From Burkholderia sp. D-99 (GTDB lineage: Bacteria; Pseudomonadota; Gammaproteobacteria; Burkholderiales; Burkholderiaceae): a stretch of 64,000 nt of DNA. Each line of letters starts with the position of its first letter. Position 1 is the first letter of the stretch. Shown here piece by piece: positions 53,535-63,003 of the stretch. The stretch is from positions 124,001 to 188,000 of the forward strand of contig NZ_JAAOXM010000014.1 of the NCBI RefSeq assembly GCF_011605345.1, read 5' to 3'. The position numbers and the translations under genes were made by a program. The notes beneath the pieces are model-generated. The model searched no databases. It worked only from the letters and a program-made list of their open reading frames with translations, and was not told the origin of the DNA.

Positions 53535-53575
53535 CACGCGGTGTCGCCGCGCGATGCGCTCGCGCGGTTCGTCGG

Positions 53576-54049
53576 TCAGCGCACGCCGCGGCGTTTGCCG
53601 ATCGCCTGCCGCAATGCCGCCGCGATGTCCCCATCCGGCGCGAGCCCGTCGACCGACGCAACGAGCCGCACCGCGCGCGGCGTCGTCACAAAGGCCTGCG
53701 CGCCGACATAACCGCCGCTGCCGGCCGAGCGTGTCGTCACGACGAGCGCCTGCGGCGCCCGCGCGCCGAGGTCGGCCGTGAACGCATCGGTGACCGTACC
53801 GTCACGTACATGCAGCACGCCTGTCACGTAATCATCGGTATCGAAGCCGGGGGCCGCATGCGCGGTCGAATACACACGCACCGCGTAGCTGCCGGTCGAG
53901 CACGGTTCAAGCGCGCCGCTCGACACGACCGCTACTTGCTGCCGCGACGGCAACTCGACCTTTTTCACGAAACCGCAATCGTCGGCCGCGTGTGCATGTG
54001 CGGCGACGAACGCAACAGCACACAGCAACGCGCGCATTCGGCATTTCAT
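53576..54049 (-). CDS. PliI-family lysozyme inhibitor-like protein
   Basis: A 157-residue exported protein (signal peptide to AHAHA). The pattern LEPCSTGSYAVRVYS and TRSAGSGGYVGAQAF, near residues 50 and 110, matches the SGxY inhibitor loop of PliI, the periplasmic inhibitor of I-type lysozymes. Two cysteines may form a disulfide. A role in resisting host or invertebrate lysozyme is inferred. It is convergent with fetB and probably monocistronic. Confidence 0.7.
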   Translation of the reverse strand: MKCRMRALLCAVAFVAAHAHAADDCGFVKKVELPSRQQVAVVSSGALEPCSTGSYAVRVYSTAHAAPGFDTDDYVTGVLHVRDGTVTDAFTADLGARAPQALVVTTRSAGSGGYVGAQAFVTTPRAVRLVASVDGLAPDGDIAAALRQAIGKRRGVR

Positions 54050-54299
54050 CGGGATGTCGTTACAGGAAGATGATGATGCGGGCGAGCATAGCGTGACATT
54101 CGCATGACGTCACGCAGGTCGCCACGCGAAGCTACCGTCCGCCGAACGGCTGCCATGCCGATGCAGCAGCACGGTACCGCGAAGCAGATCGCGGGAAAGC
54201 ATCATGACGGCAACACGAAACGGTCACGTGCGCCGTGCCAGCCCGCGAGCCGAATCCGTTGCGCGCGCACCGGTTCCGGCACCGGCCCGCGCGCGCCGC

Positions 54300-54851
54300 T
54301 CAGCGCTTGATCGACACCGTCACCTTCGTGCCGTCGCTCATCGAGATTGATTTCGAACCGCCGTTGGTCGGGATCGACACCCACTTCACCTGGCTCACCG
54401 ACACGACGTCCGGGCATTGCAGCGACTTGCCGCCGACCGTCACGTTGCGCGTACCCTTCGGCGCGGACGCCTGGAAACTCATCTGCACGTTGGCGATCCC
54501 CTTCGCGTCGATCGACGGCGCGAGCCGCACCTGGGTCTGGCGCACCATCGCGCCGTTCTCGTCGCGCGGCAGGCTGTCGGCGTTCGGGCAACCGTCCGGC
54601 ATCGCGACCGCACCGCTCGGCGGCACCGACTTCCAGTTGAAGTCGTCCGTCTCGCCCGAGCGGATCTTGCGGGTCTCCTGCGTATTGCCGAAGGTCTTCG
54701 AGTCGACCTTGACGGTGTATTCCAGCTGTCCGGTGCCGCCACCCTTCAGGCTGCCCTTGACCGGCGGCGCCGCGAATACGCTCGCGCTGACACACGCCGC
54801 CGCGAACACGACCGACCACGATGCGGCGACTGACAAGCTGCGTTGGCTCAT
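54300..54851 (-). CDS. Exported hypothetical protein
   Basis: A 183-residue protein with a signal peptide (to SVFA). The mature part is beta-rich and repetitive in Ser/Thr/Gly, with a pair of cysteines (GCPNAD and LQCPDVV). AGGAGGT stands at ideal distance from the ATG at 54851. I recognise no characterised family; the composition suggests a periplasmic or surface protein. Confidence 0.7.
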   Translation of the reverse strand: MSQRSLSVAASWSVVFAAACVSASVFAAPPVKGSLKGGGTGQLEYTVKVDSKTFGNTQETRKIRSGETDDFNWKSVPPSGAVAMPDGCPNADSLPRDENGAMVRQTQVRLAPSIDAKGIANVQMSFQASAPKGTRNVTVGGKSLQCPDVVSVSQVKWVSIPTNGGSKSISMSDGTKVTVSIKR

Positions 54852-55010
54852 GCTGACCTCCTTGGTATGCGGCGGCACGCGCGTGCCGCGCGGTTTTCGA
54901 TGCATGATGCGCTGTCAGTCTACCGCCAAGGAGGAGGCCGTGCGCCGCAAACGCATCGGGTGTTACCCCGCTTGCGTTCGCGGCGCCGTAACCTTACGCG
55001 CGATGCCGGC

Positions 55011-56030
55011 TCAGAAGCCGCTCAGCACGAGCTTGCCGATCGAGCGGCCGGCCTCGAGCAACTGGTGTGCGCGCCGCACGTTCGCGGCATTGATCGTGCC
55101 GAGCTGTTCGCCGAGCGTGGTGCGCAGCGTGCCGCCGTCGACGAGCCGCGCGACTTCGCCGAGGATCCGGTGCTGCTCGATCATGTCCGGCGTCTCGAAC
55201 ATCGCACGCGTGAACATGAACTCCCAGTGAAACGCGGCACTCTTCAACTTCAGCAGTTCGACCGGCACCGGCTTGTCGTTCTCGACGATCGTGCAAATGC
55301 CGCCCTGCGGCCGGATTACCTCCGCAGCGGCAGGAAAATGACGATCCGTATCGTTGAAAATCAGCACGTAGTCGACGTTCGGATGCCCGGCCTCGCGCAA
55401 CTGCGCAGGCAAGTCGCCGAAATGGTCGACCACCGCATCCGCGCCCAGCGCGCGCACCCATTCGGCCGACGCCGGCCGCGACGCGGTCGCGATCACGTGC
55501 AGCTTACCCAGCGCCTTCGCGAGCTGGATCGCGATCGAGCCCACGCCGCCCGCGCCGCCGATGATCAGCACCGACTTGCCGGCGTCCGCGCCCTGCGGCG
55601 ACACATGCAGCCGGTCGAACAGCGCTTCCCACGCGGTCAGTGCGGTGAGCGGCAGTGCGGCCGCCGCGGCGAAATCGAGCGTACGCGGCTTCAGCGCGGC
55701 GATCCGCTCGTCGACCGTATGGAATTCACTGTTCGCGCCGGGCCGCGTGATGCTGCCCGCGTAGAACACTTCGTCGCCGGGCCGGAACAACGTGACGTCG
55801 GCGCCGACCGCGACCACCGTGCCGGCCGCATCCCAGCCGAGCACGCGCGGCGTGTCCTCGACCTGCGGCTTCGGCGCGCGCACCTTGGTGTCCACCGGGT
55901 TCACGGAAATCGCCTCGACCTTCACGAGCAGGTCGCGCGGGCCCGGCACTGGTTGCGGCAGCTCCACGTCGAGCAAGGCTTGCGGGTCGTCGATCGGCAG
56001 ATAACGGGTCAGTCCAACGGCCTTCATCAT
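55011..56030 (-). CDS. MDR-superfamily NAD(P)H oxidoreductase (zinc-type alcohol dehydrogenase-like)
   Basis: A 339-residue medium-chain dehydrogenase. The nucleotide site is IIGGAGGVGSIAIQLAKALG, near residue 155. VEAISVNPVDTKVR and LGWDAAGTVVAVGADV are family marks. No structural-zinc cysteine cluster is seen, so it is of the quinone-oxidoreductase kind. It diverges from the LysR regulator gene at 56151, which probably controls it. Confidence 0.85.
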   Translation of the reverse strand: MMKAVGLTRYLPIDDPQALLDVELPQPVPGPRDLLVKVEAISVNPVDTKVRAPKPQVEDTPRVLGWDAAGTVVAVGADVTLFRPGDEVFYAGSITRPGANSEFHTVDERIAALKPRTLDFAAAAALPLTALTAWEALFDRLHVSPQGADAGKSVLIIGGAGGVGSIAIQLAKALGKLHVIATASRPASAEWVRALGADAVVDHFGDLPAQLREAGHPNVDYVLIFNDTDRHFPAAAEVIRPQGGICTIVENDKPVPVELLKLKSAAFHWEFMFTRAMFETPDMIEQHRILGEVARLVDGGTLRTTLGEQLGTINAANVRRAHQLLEAGRSIGKLVLSGF

Positions 56031-56119
56031 GAAACTCCTTCAGAGGAAACCTGGGGGCCGCGGCGCAGCCCCATGAACGCCATCGTAGGCAACCCGATCA
56101 TTCGAGAAAACCGCTATAT

Positions 56120-56140
56120 TTCCTGAAACATTTTCAGGAA
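56120..56140. promoter_or_regulatory. LysR-type operator candidate
   Basis: TTCCTGAAA-cat-TTTCAGGAA is a perfect 9-bp inverted repeat containing the T-N11-A spacing of LysR sites. It lies between the divergent oxidoreductase and LysR genes, 11 bases before the LysR ATG. Confidence 0.65.
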
Positions 56141-56150
56141 TTTCAGAATA

Positions 56151-57092
56151 ATGGCCTTCGACCCGATTCCGGCCCCCGACAAGCCGCTCGACCTGCTCGA
56201 CGTCGCGCTGTTCGTTCGCGCGGCACTGCTCGCGAACGTCACCGCGGCCGGGCGCGAATTCGGCGTGTCGGCCGCGGTCGCGAGCGCACGCATCGCGCAG
56301 CTCGAGCGGCAGCTCGGCGCACGGCTGCTGCACCGCACCACACGTCGCATCAGCCTCACGCAGGACGGCGAAGTTTTCATGGCGCACGCCGACACGCTGT
56401 TGTCGGCCGCCGACGCCGCGCGCGCGTCGGTCGGCCACGGCCGCACCGAGCCGTACGGACGGCTGAAGGTGTCGATGTCGTCGTCGTTCGGCCGGCAGCA
56501 TGTCGCGCCGGTGATTCCCGCCTTCCTGCGCCGCTATCCGTCCGTGTCGCTCGATCTGCGGCTGTCGGACGAGATCGTCGATCTCGTCGACGACGGCTAC
56601 GACATCGCGATCCGCCTCGGCGCGCTGAAGGATTCGACACTCGTCGCGCGCAAGCTCGCCGTGAACCGTCGCGTGCTGTGCTGCTCGCCCGCGTATCTTG
56701 CCGAGCACGGCACGCCGCGCCATCCGGCCGACCTCGCGCAGCATGAGTGCGTGATCCTCGGCGACCAGCGCGACTGGTCGTTCGCCACACCGCAAGGCCC
56801 GCTCACCGTGCGGGTCGGCGGCCGGCTCGTCGCGAGCAACGGCGAGGCCATCCGCGAAGCGCTCGTCGACGGCTTCGGGATCGCGATCAAGTCGACCTGG
56901 GACGTCGGTCCGCTGCTCGCGAGCGGCGCGCTCGTCACGGTACTCGACGACTATCCGTTCGCGGAGGACATCGCGATCTGGGCCGTTTATCCGAGCCGCG
57001 CGCACGTGCCGCTGAAAACGCTCGCCTTCATCGCGTTCCTCGCCGAGCATTTCGGCGATCCGCCTTATTGGGATCGCGCGGACGAACGTTAG
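56151..57092 (+). CDS. LysR family transcriptional regulator
   Basis: A 313-residue regulator. The N-terminal winged HTH (FVRAALLANVTAAGREFGVSAAVASARIAQLERQLGARLLHRTTR, residues 23-67) is typical. The C-terminal substrate domain resembles the group that responds to small electrophiles. It divides from the oxidoreductase gene by about 120 bases and should control it. The ligand is unknown. Confidence 0.88.
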   Translation: MAFDPIPAPDKPLDLLDVALFVRAALLANVTAAGREFGVSAAVASARIAQLERQLGARLLHRTTRRISLTQDGEVFMAHADTLLSAADAARASVGHGRTEPYGRLKVSMSSSFGRQHVAPVIPAFLRRYPSVSLDLRLSDEIVDLVDDGYDIAIRLGALKDSTLVARKLAVNRRVLCCSPAYLAEHGTPRHPADLAQHECVILGDQRDWSFATPQGPLTVRVGGRLVASNGEAIREALVDGFGIAIKSTWDVGPLLASGALVTVLDDYPFAEDIAIWAVYPSRAHVPLKTLAFIAFLAEHFGDPPYWDRADER

Positions 57093-57283
57093 GCACAAGT
57101 GCTCGTACTCGCGCCGCGAACGTGCCGTTTCGCGTCCGGCCTCAGGATTCGTACCGGCCCCGACCGAGCGGCTACAATGACGCGTTCGCGACGCAATGGC
57201 CCGCAGCCGAACGGGGCCACGCACGCAGACGGCCGCCCATTTTGGCCGCGCACGCTTTTCATTCGCCTCCCAATCATCCCGTC

Positions 57284-58129
57284 ATGACCCACAACCTCGT
57301 CATCCAGAGTCTTGCGCCGCTGTCGGACGCCCATCACAAACCGCTGCTCGCGCTGTCGCGCGGCACCCGCATCGTGCAGACCGACGATCATGCGCTGCGT
57401 ATCGAAAACGCGAGCCCCGCACAGCGCCTCGACATCGACGCGTACTGCGGCACGCACGCGCTCGACTTCGCATTCGTCGAGGCCGGCCGCACGCTCGCCG
57501 ATTTCGGGCTCGCCGTGATGGACATGGATTCGACGCTGATCACGATCGAATGCATCGACGAGATCGCCGATTTCTGCGGCCTGAAAACGCAGGTCGCCGA
57601 GATCACCGAAGCGTCGATGCGCGGCGAGATCCGCGACTTCAACGAAAGCCTCACGCGCCGCGTCGCGCTGCTCGCCGGGCTCGACGCGCACGCGCTCGAA
57701 CGCGTGTACGAGGAACGGCTGCAACTGACGCCGGGCGCCGAGACGATGCTCGCCGGCGTGAAGGCCGCCGGCATGAAGACGCTGCTCGTGTCGGGCGGCT
57801 TCACGTTCTTCACCGAGCGGCTGAAGGCGCGCCTCGGCCTCGACTACGCACATGCGAACACGCTCGAGATCGTCGACGGCAAGCTGACCGGCAAGGTGCT
57901 CGGCGAAATCGTCAACGCCGACGTGAAGGCGCGCCTGCTGCGCGAGACGTGCGCGTCGCTCGGCCTCGAGCCGAGCCGTGCGATCGCGATGGGCGACGGG
58001 TCGAACGACCTGAAGATGATGGCCGAAGCCGGGCTGTCGGTCGCGTACCACGCGAAGCCCGTCGTGCGCGACGCAGCAACGGTCGCGTTCGATCACGTCG
58101 GCCTCGACGGGCTGCTGCGGCTGTTCTGA
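57284..58129 (+). CDS. serB: Phosphoserine phosphatase
   Basis: A 281-residue HAD enzyme. The nucleophile motif is VMDMDSTLITIECIDE, residue about 83-98; later motifs are LLVSGGFTFF, K in VKARLL, and AMGDGSNDLKMM. It carries an N-terminal regulatory-type extension of about 75 residues. It makes serine from phosphoserine. The stop lies just before a strong bidirectional terminator. Confidence 0.92.
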   Translation: MTHNLVIQSLAPLSDAHHKPLLALSRGTRIVQTDDHALRIENASPAQRLDIDAYCGTHALDFAFVEAGRTLADFGLAVMDMDSTLITIECIDEIADFCGLKTQVAEITEASMRGEIRDFNESLTRRVALLAGLDAHALERVYEERLQLTPGAETMLAGVKAAGMKTLLVSGGFTFFTERLKARLGLDYAHANTLEIVDGKLTGKVLGEIVNADVKARLLRETCASLGLEPSRAIAMGDGSNDLKMMAEAGLSVAYHAKPVVRDAATVAFDHVGLDGLLRLF

Positions 58130-58149
58130 TCCTGCCGCGCGTCAAATGA

Positions 58150-58186
58150 AAAACGCCGGCGCGATGTTGCATCGCGCCGGCGTTTT
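58150..58186. terminator. Bidirectional terminator between serB and the cystathionine beta-lyase gene
   Basis: AAAACGCCGGCGCGAT-gttgc-ATCGCGCCGGCGTTTT forms a perfect 16-bp stem. A-run and T-run on either side make it usable in both directions. Confidence 0.9.
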
Positions 58187-58216
58187 GTCGTTCCGACGAA
58201 CGATATCGGCTGGCGA

Positions 58217-59398
58217 TCAGCCGAGTACGGCCTGCATCGCGCGCTCGATGTCCGCGCGCAGGTCGGCTTCGTCTTCCAGGCCGACATAGAAACGCACCAG
58301 CGTGCCGCGATGCGGCCAGTCCGGACGCATCGACGCGACGTCGTAAGGCATCGCGAGACTGCACGCGCCGCCCCAGCTCCAGCCGATCGCGAACAGGTCG
58401 AGCGACTCGACGAAGCGGTCGATCTGCTCCGCGCTGTAGCGTTCGTCGAACACCACCGAGAACAACCCGCCCGCGCCGGTGAAATCGCGCACGAACGACG
58501 CATGCCCCGGGCAATCGGCGATCTGCGGATGCAGCACCGACGCGATCTCCGGCCGCGCCTTCAGCCAATGCGCCAGCGCGAGCGCGCTCTTGCTGTGTGC
58601 GTCGAAGCGCACCTGCATGCTCGGCAGGCTGCGCAGCACGAGCGAGCAATCGTCGACCGACACGCCGACGCCGCAGCGCATCCGTGCGAGCTTCAGCTTT
58701 GCTTGCAACTCGGCATCCGCGGTGATCGTCGCGCCCATCAGCACATCGCTGCCGCCCGACTGGTACTTGGTCAGTGCCTGCACCGAGATGTCGACGCCGT
58801 GTTCGAACGGCTTGAACGCGAGCCCGGCCGAAAAGGTGTTGTCGATCGCGGTGACGATGCCGCGCGCCTTCGCGGCCGCCGTGATCGCCCGCACGTCGGG
58901 CACTTCCATTGTCACCGAGCCGGGCGCCTCGATCCAGATCAGCCGCGTGTTCGGCTGGATCAGGTCGGCGATGCCGGCACCGACCAGCGGATCGTAGAAG
59001 CGCGCGGTGATGCCGAAATCCTTCGCGAGCCAGTTGCCGAAATCGGCGTTCGGCCCGTACACGTTGTGCGGAATCAGCACGTCGTCGCCGGTTTTCACGA
59101 TCCCGAAGTAGACGTTCATGATGGCCGCGAGGCCCGACGGCTGCAGCAGCGCATGCGTGCCGCCCTCGATCTCGGCGAGCCGCTGCGCGAGCGCGAGCGA
59201 CGTCGGCGTCGCGTGCAGCCCGTAGCGCCACTGGTTGTCGTTGTGCCAGACGAGCGCACGCATCGTCGCGAGATCGGGGAACACGACCGTCGACGCACGC
59301 GCGACCGGCGGCACGAACGAACGGAAACCTTCCGGGATCACGTCGTCGGGTTGAACGATGCGGGTTTGCAGCGCGCGCTTGGGAGTGGATGCAGTCAT
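58217..59398 (-). CDS. metC: Cystathionine beta-lyase (PLP-dependent)
   Basis: A 393-residue Cys/Met-metabolism PLP enzyme. The Schiff-base lysine lies in QALTKYQSGGSDVLMG, near residue 212. Other marks are LLQPSGLAAIMNVYF and DNTFSAGLAFKPFEHGVDI. It cleaves cystathionine to homocysteine, or acts as a related C-S lyase. I chose the ATG at 59398, since the longer frame upstream is of poor composition. Confidence 0.87.
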   Translation of the reverse strand: MTASTPKRALQTRIVQPDDVIPEGFRSFVPPVARASTVVFPDLATMRALVWHNDNQWRYGLHATPTSLALAQRLAEIEGGTHALLQPSGLAAIMNVYFGIVKTGDDVLIPHNVYGPNADFGNWLAKDFGITARFYDPLVGAGIADLIQPNTRLIWIEAPGSVTMEVPDVRAITAAAKARGIVTAIDNTFSAGLAFKPFEHGVDISVQALTKYQSGGSDVLMGATITADAELQAKLKLARMRCGVGVSVDDCSLVLRSLPSMQVRFDAHSKSALALAHWLKARPEIASVLHPQIADCPGHASFVRDFTGAGGLFSVVFDERYSAEQIDRFVESLDLFAIGWSWGGACSLAMPYDVASMRPDWPHRGTLVRFYVGLEDEADLRADIERAMQAVLG

Positions 59399-59511
59399 GT
59401 CAGGAAGCCGGGCACGAGGCCGTTCGGTTGCGGAATATGTCGCTAGATTAGCCAAGATCGGCGCAATTGGCCCGGTACAATGCGCGCCGCGCGCGCCGAG
59501 CCAGCGCGGGT

Positions 59512-60054
59512 TCAGTCGTCGGTGCGCAGATTGACCACGCCACCCACCGTCTCGATTTCCTGCACGCGACCGTCGCGCACCTGTAGCGCCGCGCGCTTGC
59601 CCGGCGCGAGACGCAGCACGACGGGCTGCGGATCCGACTCGTCCGAATTCATCCGGTCGGCCTTCAGGGCGCCCGTCGCGTCGAAGCGGCCGACCCACAC
59701 ACCCGTGATGTTCGTGCCGTCGTTCGATTCCTCTATTTCAAGCGTGTCGCCGTCGCGATCGCCCGCGAGCAGCACGACCTCGCCCGTATCGGCGAACTGG
59801 TATTCACCGTGCACGCCTTCCTCGTCCGTCTTCGGGCCGAGATGCACGACGATCGGCCGGTCGCCCAGCGTGCCTTCGTAGCGCGGCAGGCGGGCAAACT
59901 CGGGATTCGGCTTCAGCGGCCGCGCCGCTGCAGGTTCATCCTGCTGCACGCCCGGCGCGACGGCCTGTGCCGTGACCACACCTGGCACCGCCATGCCCGC
60001 CGCCAGCGCGCCCGCGACGACGAGCGCCCGTTGCCATTGCGAATATCGACCCAC
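59512..60054 (-). CDS. Exported hypothetical protein
   Basis: A 180-residue protein with a signal peptide (residues 10-30, ending near VTAQA). The mature part is acidic and beta-rich (GEVVLLAGDRDGDTLEIEES). It does not match a family I can name. It lies between kdgK and metC, about 90 bases after kdgK, and is probably its own gene. Confidence 0.65.
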   Translation of the reverse strand: MGRYSQWQRALVVAGALAAGMAVPGVVTAQAVAPGVQQDEPAAARPLKPNPEFARLPRYEGTLGDRPIVVHLGPKTDEEGVHGEYQFADTGEVVLLAGDRDGDTLEIEESNDGTNITGVWVGRFDATGALKADRMNSDESDPQPVVLRLAPGKRAALQVRDGRVQEIETVGGVVNLRTDD

Positions 60055-60144
60055 CTTGTGTTGCTCCTTGCTTCAGATTCGCTCGAAAATCGCGGCGATG
60101 CCCTGCCCGCCGTGCCGTGCCGTGGCCGGCGCGCGCATGCCGCA

Positions 60145-61071
60145 TCAGCCTTGCATCAGGCGCTCCACCGCCTCGCGCTGCGGAATCGGCGCGACCGCGC
60201 CGTAGCCCGTCGTCGACAGCGCCGCCGCCGCATTCGCATAACGCGCCGCCGCGAACGGATCGTCGCCTGCGACGATCCGCGCGACGAAGGCACCGCCGAA
60301 GCAATCGCCCGCGCCCGTCGCGTCGACGGCTTCGACCGCGAAGCCCGGCACGACGCGCCGCTCGTTCGGCGTCGCCACGTAGGCGCCTTCCTTGCCGAGC
60401 TTCAGCGCAACGACCTGCGGCCCGTGTTCGAGCATCACGTCGACGATCGCGTCACGATCGTTCGCGCCCGTGATGGCCGTCACGTCGTCCCAGCTCGGCA
60501 GGCAGATATCCGTCTGGCGCAGCGCCTCGCGCATCACCGCGCGGGCGCGCGGCAGCGGCCAGAGCTTCAGGCGCAGGTTCGTGTCGAAGCTGACCTTCGC
60601 GCCGTTGCGGCGCGCGTGGTCGATCGCCGCGAACGCGGCGTCGCACGCGGCCGTGCTGATCGCGAGGCTGATGCCCGACAGGTGCACGGCCTTCGCGGCG
60701 GCCAGTGCGTCAAGCGGCAGGTCGCCGGCTGCATAGCGGCTCGCCGCCGAGCCCGCGCGCAGGTAGTCGAACTGGTGGCCGTCGGCGCCGTGCGTGACGA
60801 AATACACGCCGGTCGGCGCCGCTCGGTCGATCCGCACGTACGTCGTGTCGACGCATTCCGCGCGCCACATGTCGGCCAGCAGCCGGCCGAACGGATCGTC
60901 GCCGATCGCCGACACGAAGCCCGTCGACGCGCCCTGGCGCGCCGCGGCGATGCAGAAGTTCGACGTGTCGCCGCCGAAGCCCTGCAGGAATTCAGGCCGG
61001 CCCGGCTGCGACTGGTTGAATTCGATCATCGCCTCGCCGAGCGCGAGGATCTCCGGAAATGCGGCGGTCAT
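60145..61071 (-). CDS. kdgK: 2-dehydro-3-deoxygluconokinase (PfkB family)
   Basis: A 308-residue ribokinase-type sugar kinase. The two PfkB signatures are the early FGGDTSNFCIAAARQGA, near residue 33, and DATGAGDCFGGAFVARI, near residue 255, with the catalytic Asp. Sequence resembles KdgK, which phosphorylates KDG for the Entner-Doudoroff route. It starts three bases after rimO ends, so the two are probably co-transcribed. Confidence 0.83.
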   Translation of the reverse strand: MTAAFPEILALGEAMIEFNQSQPGRPEFLQGFGGDTSNFCIAAARQGASTGFVSAIGDDPFGRLLADMWRAECVDTTYVRIDRAAPTGVYFVTHGADGHQFDYLRAGSAASRYAAGDLPLDALAAAKAVHLSGISLAISTAACDAAFAAIDHARRNGAKVSFDTNLRLKLWPLPRARAVMREALRQTDICLPSWDDVTAITGANDRDAIVDVMLEHGPQVVALKLGKEGAYVATPNERRVVPGFAVEAVDATGAGDCFGGAFVARIVAGDDPFAAARYANAAAALSTTGYGAVAPIPQREAVERLMQG

Positions 61072-61074
61072 CGC

Positions 61075-62436
61075 TTACACCTCGCCCCACAGATCGTGGC
61101 CGTCGGCGCCCGTGATCTTCACGGACACGAAATCGCCGACCTTGTAGCGCTTCGAGGCCTTCGCTGCCGGCTCGACATAGACGACGCCGTCGATCTCCGG
61201 CGCATCGGCCGCCGTACGGCCGATGCCGCCTTCCTCGCTGACTTCGTCGATCAGTACCTTGAGGGTCTTGCCGACCTTGCGCTGGATGCGGTTCGCCGAC
61301 ACTTCCTCGGCCACTTCCATGAAGCGTGCACGACGTTCCTCGCGAACGTCATCCGGCAGCGCGCCGTCGAGTTCGTTTGCCGTCGCGCCTTCGACCGGCG
61401 AATACGCGAAGCAGCCGACGCGATCGAGCTCCGCCTCGCGGATGAAGTCCAGCAGCGTTTCGAACTGCTCTTCCGTCTCGCCGGGGAAGCCCGCGATGAA
61501 CGTGCTGCGGATCGTCAGGTCCGGACAGATCTCGCGCCACTTCTGCACGCGCTCGAGTACCTTCTCGGCGTTCGCCGGACGCTTCATGCGCTTCAGCACT
61601 TCCGGATGCGCGTGCTGGAACGGCACGTCGAGATACGGCAGCACGTGGCCCTTGAACGGACCTTCGGCCATCAGCGGAATCACTTCGTCGACGCTCGGGT
61701 ACGGGTACACGTAGTGCAGGCGCACCCACGCGCCGTACTGCGCGGCGAGTTCGCCGAGCGCGGCGACGAGGTCGGTCATGCGCGTCTTGATCGGCTTGCC
61801 GTTCCAGAAACCCGTGCGGTACTTCACGTCGACGCCGTATGCGCTCGTGTCCTGCGAAATCACGAGCAGTTCCTTCACGCCCGACTTGAACAGGTTCTCC
61901 GCTTCCAGCATCACTTCGGCGACCGGGCGTGACACGAGGTCGCCGCGCATCGACGGGATGATGCAGAACGTGCAACGGTGGTTGCAGCCTTCGGAGATCT
62001 TCAGGTACGCGTAGTGGCGCGGCGTGAGCTTGATGCCCGCCGCGGGTACGAGGTCGGTGAACGGGTCGTGCGGCTTCGGCAGGTGCGAATGCACGGCCTG
62101 CATCACTTCGCCCACCGCATGCGGGCCGGTGACGGCGAGCACCTTCGGATGGACTTCCTCGATCAGGTTCGAGCCGCTGGCGCTCGACTTCGCGCCGAGG
62201 CAGCCGGTGACGATCACCTTGCCGTTCTCGGTCAGCGCTTCGCCGATTGCGTCGAGGCTTTCCTGCACGGCTTCGTCGATGAAGCCGCAGGTGTTCACGA
62301 CGACGAGGTCGGCGCCGTCGTAGGTGCCGGAGATTTCATAACCTTCGGCACGCAGTTGCGTGATGATCTGTTCGGAATCGACGAGGGCTTTCGGGCACCC
62401 GAGGGATACGAACCCTACTTTGGGGGATTGGGACAT
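61075..62436 (-). CDS. rimO: Ribosomal protein S12 methylthiotransferase RimO
   Basis: A 453-residue radical SAM methylthiotransferase. The N-terminal domain carries FVSLGCPKALVDSE, VVNTCGFIDEA and VTGCLGAK (three cysteines for one cluster). The radical SAM motif is EGCNHRCTFCIIP. A TRAM domain ends the protein. It modifies Asp of S12. Confidence 0.93.
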   Translation of the reverse strand: MSQSPKVGFVSLGCPKALVDSEQIITQLRAEGYEISGTYDGADLVVVNTCGFIDEAVQESLDAIGEALTENGKVIVTGCLGAKSSASGSNLIEEVHPKVLAVTGPHAVGEVMQAVHSHLPKPHDPFTDLVPAAGIKLTPRHYAYLKISEGCNHRCTFCIIPSMRGDLVSRPVAEVMLEAENLFKSGVKELLVISQDTSAYGVDVKYRTGFWNGKPIKTRMTDLVAALGELAAQYGAWVRLHYVYPYPSVDEVIPLMAEGPFKGHVLPYLDVPFQHAHPEVLKRMKRPANAEKVLERVQKWREICPDLTIRSTFIAGFPGETEEQFETLLDFIREAELDRVGCFAYSPVEGATANELDGALPDDVREERRARFMEVAEEVSANRIQRKVGKTLKVLIDEVSEEGGIGRTAADAPEIDGVVYVEPAAKASKRYKVGDFVSVKITGADGHDLWGEV

Positions 62437-63003
62437 CTGGAATGTGGGGGCGTGGCAGCAAAAGCGTGAGTTTACAGCGATTTAGGGTTCGGCGAGGCAA
62501 AACAGGCGGTCGACGGCGGTATCGACCTTCAAATCGGATGCACGCCCTGCCAACGGCCCGTCATGCGAGGCAGTTTGATGCGTCCCTTTCACTTCGAAAC
62601 AACGCAGTGCCGCCCGACCAGCCCGCGCGATACCCAAACAAAGGAATTTGATGCGCTAACAGCGCCACGCTTCCTGCCGATCCCGGTGTGCTTTTTTCGC
62701 TGGCTTTCGACCGCAAGGAAGGCAAAACGCAGCCTGCATTCGTGATCTTTCATGGGCGGGTCGCGCCGACGAATACGCCGGTTCTGCCCCAAAGATTCGA
62801 ACTCGTCTCATTTCACGATGATGGGGCGCGAAGTAGCATCGCACATGAGTCTCCCTGCCCCGCCTGCCTTGCCACGCGGGGTCGAATTTGGCTCACCAGC
62901 TCGCCACGAGGCCGCGCCGCCTTCGATGTCACGACGTCGGGCCGCGCGAGCATATCGATTGCGGTCGCGCGTCGATCGCCTTTACCCTGGAACGGGATGC
63001 CGA
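62437..63003. other. Gene-poor region upstream of rimO
   Basis: About 570 bases with no gene I can support. The composition is more AT-rich than the surroundings. It must hold the rimO promoter. A TTCGAACTC motif near 62786 recalls a tRNA T-loop on the minus strand, but no tRNA can be folded. It may be the scar of an older rearrangement. Confidence 0.4.

Noticed and set aside
62770..62800. tRNA T-arm-like motif (TTCGAA) on the minus strand
   Set aside because: The T-stem pairs poorly and no D-arm, anticodon arm or acceptor can be placed.
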